The notes under the pieces were generated by a model. That model was not told the origin of the DNA. It searched no databases and worked only from the letters and a program-made list of their open reading frames with translations. This document shows positions 1-4,849 of a stretch of 7,672 nucleotides of DNA, in pieces. Numbering within the stretch: the first letter of the stretch is position 1; each line of letters opens with the position of its first letter. Origin of the DNA: Actinomycetota bacterium (GTDB taxonomy: Bacteria > Actinomycetota > Coriobacteriia > Anaerosomatales > Anaerosomataceae); assembly GCA_011372845.1 (NCBI GenBank), contig DSAI01000134.1, forward strand, positions 1 to 7,672, in the 5' to 3' direction. The translations under genes were made by a program, and so were the position numbers.

Positions 1-279
1 CGCCTCGACCGTGGCGGACGACATCGGTTCTGCCTCTACCACCTGGGCGCCCTCCGGTTCGCGGCCGGGGACGACCCGCTCGGCCGCCGGCATCACGAGC
101 ACGGGAATGGCCGTTTCCAGATCGACCACGTAGACCTGCCCGCCCGTGACGGTGGCGTCACCGGACGCGACCGCGGCGGACAGGGAGGCCAACGCTTCCT
201 CGCGAGTGGCGAACGTGCCCGACACGGGAAGCCGCAGGCCGCCGTCATCGGTCACTCGCTCTACAATGAAGAACGTCAT
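1..279 (-). CDS. Hypothetical protein, N-terminal part (C-terminus beyond left edge)
   Basis: An open frame of 93 codons starts at the ATG at 279 on the minus strand and runs off the left edge with no stop. The protein begins MTFFIVERVTDDGG and continues with a segment that reads like alternating strands and a short helix (FATREEALASLSAAVASGD, then a hydrophobic QVYVVDLETAIPVLVM stretch). After that it becomes acidic and Ala/Val/Pro-rich, as in a linker. No signal peptide or transmembrane helix is visible in this part. The upstream bases GGGGTGTTGGA give only a weak Shine-Dalgarno sequence. The family is not recognised and no function is proposed. Reasons to believe it is real: it stays open to the edge, it has GC-rich third positions, and it sits divergently from the next gene with a normal promoter-sized gap. 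The overlapping plus-strand frame at 146-376 has a low-complexity composition and is taken as its shadow. Confidence 0.6.
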   Translation of the reverse strand, partial: MTFFIVERVTDDGGLRLPVSGTFATREEALASLSAAVASGDATVTGGQVYVVDLETAIPVLVMPAAERVVPGREPEGAQVVEAEPMSSATVEA

Positions 280-410
280 TCCAACACCCCATCCGGTCGC
301 GTTCGAGCCATGCACCACACTCTATGATATTCCATGTCTTCTGTGCCCGACATCACGCTACAACGCCACATGGTAGGATGTTCGGAACCCATCTACCACA
401 CGGGAACCAG
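280..410. promoter_or_regulatory. Divergent intergenic region between the hypothetical gene and the exonuclease/UvrC-like gene
   Basis: This 131-bp gap separates two divergently oriented genes and should hold promoters for both. Around 318-345 it is less GC-rich than its surroundings. It contains TATGAT (323-328, plus), which reads as TATCAT on the other strand one base over (324-329), so a -10 element is possible in either direction. A second plus-strand candidate is TAGGAT (374-379), which would start transcription about 25 nt before the ATG at 411. No convincing -35 hexamer accompanies any of them. Motif GTTCG occurs at 301-305 and 380-384, but not as the spaced GAAC-N4-GTTC palindrome expected of an actinobacterial LexA box. 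No RNA gene is seen. Confidence 0.4.
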
Positions 411-2093
411 ATGCTCGCGCCCACTCCCCTCGCCACAGGTTCGTTCGTCGCGGTCGACATCGAGACGACAGGATGCCGGCCCGGGACGTCTTCCATCCTT
501 GAGATCGGGGCGGCACGCATCCAGCACGGTGCCATCGTCGACACATTCACCACGCTCGTTTGTCCCACCGAGCCGGTCCCCGCCGTCGTCGAACGGCTCA
601 CCGGCATCACCAAAGCGATGGTGTCGCGCGCTCCCTCTGCGGCCGACGCCGTCTCACGATTCGCCGCCTTCGCCGGGGGCGCCGTCATCGTCGCCCACAA
701 TCACCGGTTCGACCTGGGTTTCCTGGATTTCGAGGCAGAGCGGGCACTTGGCGCACCCTTCCCACGGCCCGTCCTCGACACGCTGTGCCTCGCCCGCCGC
801 CTGCACCCCGAGATCACCCGCAACAATCTGCGCGAGCTCGCACGCTTCTACGACGTCTCGACCGTGCCCAACCATCGCGCGCTGCCCGACGCGCTGGCTA
901 CCGCCGAGATCCTGTTGTGCATGCTGCCCGAATTGCAGGCCGAGGGCATCGTCACCGCCGGGGACACCGCACGGCTGTGCGGTATCGCCGAGTGTAGCGA
1001 CCTCGCTGCCAAGCTTCCGCTCGCAACCCATATGCCGCCCGGCCCCGGCGTGTATCTCTTTCGCGGCGAGTACGGTTCCGTCATCTACGTTGGTCGTGCG
1101 CGCGACCTCCGGTCGAAAGTCAGGTCGCACTTCTACGCCGCTGACGTGGTGACCGACTCGCCTGCGGCGCTGGCGGAGTCGGTGGATCACATCGAATGTG
1201 TTTCGCAACTCGACGCCGAGATCCTTGAGGCGCGCCTCAGGTATCGCTACCGTCCCGACTTCAACCGCAACACCACCAACCCGCGGACCCCCATCTTCAT
1301 CCATCTCGATACCGCGTCACCTTACCCAACGGTACAAGTGACGAAGCGGCGGTATCGGACCGGGGAGACGCTTGGCCCGCTTACCAGCCAGTGGGCCGCC
1401 GCCACCGTCACTGACACGCTCTCACGCGTGTACGGTCTAAGGCGATGCCGCAGGACCGTCACCGACTGTCGCGCTCATCGCTGCCGTCTGCGTGAACAGG
1501 GCCGGTGTGACGGACCCACCCTGTTCTCCGAGGGCGTCGAAGCGTACAGCGTCCGGGTGGACCGGTGTCTGCAGGTCCTCCGGGGTGATGACGCGCACTT
1601 CAGGGCCCACTTGCAGACGATGCGCGACAGGTCCGCGCGCGGCGAGGAGTACGAGCAGGCAGCATACTACCGTGACGCCTTGCGCGCCCTCGATCGTACC
1701 TCGGCGGGTCTCGCGATGGCGTCCCGCGCGCGCGAACTCGGCGTCTCTGTGGTCATCGAAGGCACCACTGAAGCCGTCACGCTCTCCATCCTTGCGAACG
1801 GCTGGCGCTTCACCACACTGCGCCTGAGCGCGGCCGAGATCGCACAAAAGGCGGCGCGCGCCACTCTCGACCGTACTCTTCAGAGGGCCGTGCAACGCGC
1901 CTCGACCAACCCCCCCATCACGCCGAAGCGGCTTGAGGAGATGGCCATCATCGACGCGTACCGCCAGCAGCATGCGCCGCTCATCGTCCGGGTGGGCGAC
2001 GACATCCCGGCCGCGGTGTCCGAGGTCATGTCAGCGACGCGCAGGCTCTTCAGGATACCGCGACGCCATCACGGAGACGTTTCAGCCGGTTGA
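411..2093 (+). CDS. DEDDh 3'-5' exonuclease fused to a GIY-YIG/UvrC-like nuclease
   Basis: This is a 560-residue bifunctional repair nuclease of the type found in actinobacteria (the mycobacterial Rv2191 family has this architecture). Residues about 10-180 are a DnaQ-like exonuclease with all motifs: D16/E18 in VDIETTG, D101 in HNHRFD, and H155 and D160 in the H-x4-D motif. Residues about 207-285 are a GIY-YIG domain: GVY at 213-215, IYVG at 225-228, the basic RARDLR stretch at 229-234, and the likely catalytic Glu at 273 (ILEARL). Next come four cysteines (346, 353, 358, 366), placed like the Cys-rich segment of UvrC, and a UVR-type helical motif (about 392-428). The RNase H-like and helix-hairpin-helix C-terminal half of true UvrC is missing, so it resembles the single-incision Cho type with an added exonuclease. 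The ATG at 411 is preferred because it lies ten residues before the domain. In-frame ATGs at 324 and 378 would add an unconserved-looking tail. By inference it incises damaged DNA and trims 3' ends. Confidence 0.88.
   Translation: MLAPTPLATGSFVAVDIETTGCRPGTSSILEIGAARIQHGAIVDTFTTLVCPTEPVPAVVERLTGITKAMVSRAPSAADAVSRFAAFAGGAVIVAHNHRFDLGFLDFEAERALGAPFPRPVLDTLCLARRLHPEITRNNLRELARFYDVSTVPNHRALPDALATAEILLCMLPELQAEGIVTAGDTARLCGIAECSDLAAKLPLATHMPPGPGVYLFRGEYGSVIYVGRARDLRSKVRSHFYAADVVTDSPAALAESVDHIECVSQLDAEILEARLRYRYRPDFNRNTTNPRTPIFIHLDTASPYPTVQVTKRRYRTGETLGPLTSQWAAATVTDTLSRVYGLRRCRRTVTDCRAHRCRLREQGRCDGPTLFSEGVEAYSVRVDRCLQVLRGDDAHFRAHLQTMRDRSARGEEYEQAAYYRDALRALDRTSAGLAMASRARELGVSVVIEGTTEAVTLSILANGWRFTTLRLSAAEIAQKAARATLDRTLQRAVQRASTNPPITPKRLEEMAIIDAYRQQHAPLIVRVGDDIPAAVSEVMSATRRLFRIPRRHHGDVSAG
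2050..2093. other. Convergent 44-bp overlap of two coding sequences
   Basis: The last 14 codons and the stop of the exonuclease/UvrC-like gene (TGA at 2091-2093, plus) overlap the 3' end of nfo (TGA at 2050-2052, minus). Both reading frames are open through the overlap. There is no room for a terminator between the genes, and I see no strong hairpin here. The two transcripts must therefore share complementary 3' ends, or termination must occur inside the opposing gene. Confidence 0.85.
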
Positions 2094-2907
2094 TGTTCTC
2101 GGCGTCCTTCATGGGCGCCTCACCGGGCATCTCGGTGATCACCGGCACGCGGGACAGCCGCGCCTCCGAGACCATCCGCCGGAAACCGTCCACGCCGATC
2201 GTCCCGTCACCGATCCACGCATGGCGATCCTTGTGCTTGCCCGGGCCGAACGCGCAGTCGTTGGCGTGTATGAGCTCGATCGGCATGCCACAGCAGACCC
2301 CGAACGCGCCCAACAACTCATCCCACGTGTGCGGCTGTGCGAGATCCCATCCCGCTGCGTGCGCATGACAGGTGTCGAGACATACGCCGGTGTGACCATG
2401 AGCAGCATCGAGCCTCTCCAACACCGCACCAAGCTCGTCGGGGCCGTCACCAAACGTAGTACCTGCAGCGGCCGTGTTCTCGAGCAGAAGCCGTGTCTTC
2501 ACGGCCCCCGACGCCGTCCACGCCAGGTCGATGCCCCGGGCGATCCGCCCGGCGGTCCGCTCGGGTGCACTCTTGTAACGCGTGCCGACGTGTGTCACCA
2601 CACCCGCGGCGCCGAGGGCCTCTCCCCGGCTCAACTCGTCGCCGAGCGCCCTCCACGACCGCTCCCAAAGTCCGTCATCATCGCTGCCCAGGTTGATCAG
2701 GTACGCGGTATGGGTGAAGACCGGACCCATGCCGCTCGCGGAACACCGGTCACGGAACGCCGCCACTGCCTCGGGGTCGAGAGCCCTCGCGTTCCACTGA
2801 CGCGGACTCTTGGCGAAGACCTGCATACACTCACAGCCTACCGAGACCGCATAGTCGACCGCAGCCGCGAGACCACCCGCCACGCTCACATGCGCACCGA
2901 ATCGCAT
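2050..2907 (-). CDS. nfo: Endonuclease IV (AP endonuclease)
   Basis: This is a zinc-dependent apurinic/apyrimidinic endonuclease of base excision repair. It cleaves 5' of abasic sites and removes blocked 3' ends. The protein has 285 residues, the usual length (E. coli Nfo has 285), and folds as an AP-endonuclease-2 TIM barrel. All nine metal ligands known from E. coli Nfo have counterparts: H66, H106, E143, D178, H181, H214, D227, H229 and E259. They lie in the motifs FTHTAYL, VTHVG, LLENTA, CLDTCHAHAAG, IHANDC, DRHAWIGDG and ITEMPG. The ATG at 2907 is chosen over the longer frame to 3018 because the family starts at MRFGAHVS and a strong AGGAGGT ribosome site lies 6 nt upstream. The longer frame would also overlap dinB. 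It diverges from dinB across 58 bp and converges on the exonuclease gene. No residue needed for catalysis is missing. Confidence 0.96.
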   Translation of the reverse strand: MRFGAHVSVAGGLAAAVDYAVSVGCECMQVFAKSPRQWNARALDPEAVAAFRDRCSASGMGPVFTHTAYLINLGSDDDGLWERSWRALGDELSRGEALGAAGVVTHVGTRYKSAPERTAGRIARGIDLAWTASGAVKTRLLLENTAAAGTTFGDGPDELGAVLERLDAAHGHTGVCLDTCHAHAAGWDLAQPHTWDELLGAFGVCCGMPIELIHANDCAFGPGKHKDRHAWIGDGTIGVDGFRRMVSEARLSRVPVITEMPGEAPMKDAENINRLKRLRDGVAVS

Positions 2908-2913
2908 CCGCAC

Positions 2914-2920
2914 ACCTCCT
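2914..2920 (-). promoter_or_regulatory. Shine-Dalgarno site of nfo
   Basis: On the minus strand AGGAGGT, within GGGAGGAGGTGTG, sits 6 nt before the ATG at 2907. It is close to a perfect anti-16S match and is the best ribosome site in the window. It decides the nfo start against the upstream in-frame codons reaching 3018. Confidence 0.9.
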
Positions 2921-2926
2921 CCCGTC

Positions 2927-2932
2927 AGTCTA
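2927..2932 (-). promoter_or_regulatory. Candidate -10 element for nfo
   Basis: The minus strand reads TAGACT here (AGTCTA on the plus strand), matching the TANNNT form of a housekeeping -10 box. Transcription would start near 2920 and give a leader of about 13 nt that just contains the Shine-Dalgarno site. The -35 position, about 17 bp upstream, reads TACGGC, a poor match. The assignment rests on the hexamer, its position, and its mirror-image partner in front of dinB. Confidence 0.45.
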
Positions 2933-2953
2933 CCGTTTGCAGCCGTGAGGCCG

Positions 2954-2959
2954 TAGACT
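2954..2959 (+). promoter_or_regulatory. Candidate -10 element for dinB (leaderless start)
   Basis: TAGACT ends 6 nt before the dinB ATG at 2966, so the expected transcription start coincides with the A of the start codon. There is no Shine-Dalgarno sequence at normal spacing. Both facts fit a leaderless mRNA, which is common in actinobacteria. The TAG of this hexamer is also the in-frame stop that bounds the dinB frame. The -35 region (TACCGT at 2931-2936) is a weak match. Confidence 0.5.
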
Positions 2960-2965
2960 CGATAC

Positions 2966-4171
2966 ATGGACATCGGTTGCCCCACATGGCCTGCGCGCGC
3001 CGTCCTGCATGTGGACATGGACGCGTTCTTTGCCGCAGTGGAACAGCTCGACCATCCCGAGTGGCGTGGTCTGCCGGTGATCGTGGGCGGTGCGGTCGAT
3101 CGCCGGGGAGTGGTCGCGGCTGCGTCCTACGAGGCCCGACGGTTCGGTGTACGCTCGGCCATGCCATCGGGCCAAGCGCAGAGGCTCTGCCCCGACGCCG
3201 TGTGGGCGCCCGCCAGATTCGACCGTTACCGCGAACTGTCGGTGCGCATCCTGGCCATGTTCGAGGAGCTCACTCCGACAGTTGAGCAGATCTCCATCGA
3301 TGAGGCGTTCCTCGATGTGACGCCGTCTGTCCACAGGCCCGTACACCCGGCGGATGTCGCCACCGGGATCCAGCGTCGCGTCGATGAGCTGGGGCTCTCG
3401 TGTTCGGTGGGCGTTGCGACGTGCAAGACCGTTGCGAAGATCGCCTCGGACCATGACAAGCCGCACGGGATCACGGTCGTGAGGCCCGGCGAGGAGGCGG
3501 CCTTCCTTGCACCACTGCCTGTGGGCACGCTCCCCGGCATAGGCAATGCCACCGCCACGGCGTTGCGCAGCGCCGGTATCCGCACGCTCGGCGATCTCGC
3601 CAAGCTCGACCCCGCGAGCGCCAGCGGACTCATGGGCTCAACGGGACCCGTCATCGTTGAGCGCGCCGCCGGTCTCGACCAGCGCCCTGTCGCCCCGTCA
3701 CGAGATGTGAAGTCCGTGTCCAACGAGCACACGTTCAGCACCGACGTGCGCGAGCGCGATGAAGTCGAGGCGGCATTGCGCCGTCTCGTGGAGAAGGTGT
3801 CCGTGCGCCTGCGCCGAAAGGGTCTTCAGGGACGCACGGTTACGGTGAAGCTACGGTATGCGGACTTCACCACGAAGACGGTTCGTCAGACGTTCCCCGG
3901 CGCCATGGATCTCGCGGACGAACTACTGCCGGCCGCGCTCGACCTGATACGGGGAGCGTGGACGCCCGGCGCGGGGCTTCGTCTCCTGAGGTTCGGCGTC
4001 TCCGGATTCGAGGTTCCGTCGACGCAGCTCGACCTTTTCGGCGACGAGGTGACCGACACCTCCAAGAGCAGAGCGCTCGTGGAGTGCGTGGACTCGATCA
4101 GGGCCCGTTTTGGTGATACCGCCATACTGCGTGGCGTGCCACATGTCGAAGCGAACGAGCAGAAGGGGTGA
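2966..4171 (+). CDS. dinB: DNA polymerase IV (Y-family translesion polymerase)
   Basis: This 401-residue Y-family polymerase copies past damaged template bases with low fidelity. The palm motifs are intact: HVDMDAFFAAVEQ with the metal ligand D17 and steric-gate F22, AASYEARRFGVRSAMP, and SIDEAF with D112/E113 as the other catalytic acids. SVGVATCKTVAKIASD follows. A helix-hairpin-helix thumb motif LPGIG lies at 189-193, then the little-finger domain (about 243-350). QLDLF at 354-358 is a textbook sliding-clamp binding motif, located just after the little finger rather than at the very C-terminus. The intact catalytic acids exclude the inactive ImuB class. ATG 2966 is the only usable start: an in-frame TAG lies four codons upstream, and the next possible start, a GTG, falls inside the first catalytic motif. 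It is divergent from nfo, and a lipoprotein gene begins 4 bp after its stop, suggesting co-transcription. No SOS box was recognised upstream. Confidence 0.96.
   Translation: MDIGCPTWPARAVLHVDMDAFFAAVEQLDHPEWRGLPVIVGGAVDRRGVVAAASYEARRFGVRSAMPSGQAQRLCPDAVWAPARFDRYRELSVRILAMFEELTPTVEQISIDEAFLDVTPSVHRPVHPADVATGIQRRVDELGLSCSVGVATCKTVAKIASDHDKPHGITVVRPGEEAAFLAPLPVGTLPGIGNATATALRSAGIRTLGDLAKLDPASASGLMGSTGPVIVERAAGLDQRPVAPSRDVKSVSNEHTFSTDVRERDEVEAALRRLVEKVSVRLRRKGLQGRTVTVKLRYADFTTKTVRQTFPGAMDLADELLPAALDLIRGAWTPGAGLRLLRFGVSGFEVPSTQLDLFGDEVTDTSKSRALVECVDSIRARFGDTAILRGVPHVEANEQKG
4161..4168 (+). promoter_or_regulatory. Shine-Dalgarno site of the lipoprotein gene, inside the dinB 3' end
   Basis: AGAAGGGG lies 7 nt before the ATG at 4176 and within the last codons of dinB. 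This supports the start at 4176 over the upstream in-frame ATG at 4110 and implies translation from a dinB-containing mRNA. Confidence 0.75.
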
Positions 4172-4175
4172 TCGA

Positions 4176-4643
4176 ATGACCAGAGGACGCACACGGACAC
4201 GAGGGGGGCTGCTCTCCGTGATGGTGGTCGCAATCGCCATCGCATGTGCTGCGGCCACCGGGTGCTCCACCGCCGACCCAGAGCCGTCCAAGAGCGATGA
4301 CGGTGTCCTCGGCATCGAAGAGACGGTCGCCACACACCCTCCGCTGCCGGAGTCTGAGCGGGAGATCGGCCTCACCGACCTTGGAGACGGTCGCATCCGC
4401 GCAGTGGGCATCATCCAGTACCGCGCGAGCGAAGGCGCATCGTGGTGCATCGTCAACGGCACACCAGGCGAGGAGCCGCCCCAGGACGCCGAGGTCATCG
4501 TGGTCATCGAGAACATGGCCGACCTCGACGCTGCGTGCAGCACGTCCGGTGCGCTCGTCTACGCCGAGGGCGTCATGCCTGAAGACGACGGCACCCTCCC
4601 CGGCCCTCCGATGACCGCCGAGTTCGTGGCGAGAGCGGACTAG
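4176..4643 (+). CDS. Small secreted lipoprotein of unknown function
   Basis: The 155-residue protein starts with a type II signal peptide. It has a basic n-region (TRGRTRTR), a hydrophobic core (about residues 11-27) and a lipobox-like A-T-G-C with C30 as the predicted lipidated residue. The mature part opens with an acidic, Ser/Pro-containing linker, so it should sit on the outer face of the cytoplasmic membrane. Beyond that, predicted strands alternate with one helix: RIRAVGIIQY, SWCIV, AEVIVVIEN, MADLDAA, GALVYAEGVM, TAEFVARA. This order resembles a small OB-like barrel. That is my inference from pattern, not a family match. C91 and C121 could form a disulfide outside the cell. The gene follows dinB by 4 bp with its own Shine-Dalgarno site, so co-transcription is likely, although an exported lipoprotein has no obvious role in translesion synthesis. 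No known family was recognised. Confidence 0.85.
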   Translation: MTRGRTRTRGGLLSVMVVAIAIACAAATGCSTADPEPSKSDDGVLGIEETVATHPPLPESEREIGLTDLGDGRIRAVGIIQYRASEGASWCIVNGTPGEEPPQDAEVIVVIENMADLDAACSTSGALVYAEGVMPEDDGTLPGPPMTAEFVARAD

Positions 4644-4649
4644 GGTCTT

Positions 4650-4686
4650 CCACCGGTCAGCGCCGCCTGCTTGGCGTGGCCGGTGG
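4650..4686 (+). terminator. Possible hairpin terminator after the lipoprotein gene
   Basis: CCACCGG (4650-4656) pairs with CCGGTGG (4680-4686), and the inner bases (GCGCC with GGCGT) give some further pairing. The hairpin starts 6 bp after the lipoprotein stop codon, where a terminator is expected. It has no T-run behind it, so it would have to act as a U-tail-less terminator or only as an mRNA-end stabiliser. Confidence 0.4.
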
Positions 4687-4720
4687 GTCGGGGTCTTGGG
4701 CTTTGTGGTCTGCTTTTACA

Positions 4721-4849
4721 GAGGTCGTCTCCGGGCTTTTGCGTAGTCACTCCGCAGCGCGGGAAGCTCTACATCGTCGCGGACGAGCGACGATGTAGAG
4801 CGAGGGCCCCGCGCGAGGACTACGAAGCAGAAGCCCCGGAGACGACCTC
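4721..4849. repeat. Long imperfect palindrome spanning the dnaE2 3' end
   Basis: Two arms of about 60 bp are inverted copies of each other. The outer 15 bp are perfect (GAGGTCGTCTCCGGG at 4721-4735 against its complement at 4835-4849). A middle part pairs with small gaps (GTAGTC, CTC, and the GC-rich block at 4757-4763 with 4808-4814). The inner 15 bp are perfect (4766-4780 with 4787-4801) around a 6-nt loop. The right arm contains the stop codon and last nine or ten codons of the dnaE2-type gene, so the left arm is an inverted, slightly diverged copy of that gene's end. It could be a dispersed palindromic element, an inverted duplication, or a strong transcription-end structure. Confidence 0.85.
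4766..4801 (-). terminator. Strong hairpin, probable terminator of dnaE2
   Basis: This is the perfect 15-bp core stem of the larger palindrome, with a 6-nt loop (GGACGA). On the minus strand it begins 18 nt after the dnaE2 stop codon. Because it is symmetric, it could also stop plus-strand transcripts arriving from the dinB-lipoprotein side. No T-run follows on either strand, so classic intrinsic termination is uncertain. Confidence 0.5.

Larger units (their letters stand above)
2927..2959. repeat. Perfect 7-bp inverted repeat in the nfo-dinB promoter region
   Basis: AGTCTAC (2927-2933) and GTAGACT (2953-2959) are exact reverse complements separated by 19 bp. Each arm contains a TAGACT -10-like hexamer pointing outwards, towards nfo and dinB respectively. 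It could be a regulator-binding dyad, two back-to-back promoters, or both. Confidence 0.6.

Noticed and set aside
324..410. Longer N-terminus for the exonuclease/UvrC-like protein from ATG 324 or 378
   Set aside because: The added residues (MIFHVFCARHHATT...) resemble no DEDDh exonuclease start, and the codons overlap the likely promoter region. ATG 411 places the domain ten residues in.
280..410. SOS (LexA) boxes upstream of the repair genes
   Set aside because: GTTCG half-sites occur, but no spaced GAAC-N4-GTTC palindrome was found here or in 2908-2965. A matrix scan would be needed to exclude weak sites.
1437..1973. 178-codon minus-strand frame inside the exonuclease/UvrC-like gene
   Set aside because: It is antisense to a segment with clear UvrC-like motifs and has no family features or convincing ribosome site.
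2908..3018. Longer N-terminus for endonuclease IV up to 3018
   Set aside because: The family begins at MRFGAHVS, and a near-perfect Shine-Dalgarno site precedes the ATG at 2907. The extension would overlap dinB.
1933..3285. 450-codon plus-strand open frame across nfo
   Set aside because: It lies antisense to the complete nfo gene and runs into dinB in another frame. Its composition is Arg/His/Pro-rich with no motif, as expected of a shadow in GC-rich DNA.
2966..4171. dinB as an ImuB-type inactive polymerase
   Set aside because: All catalytic acids (D17, D112, E113) and the steric-gate Phe are present, which is not the case in ImuB.
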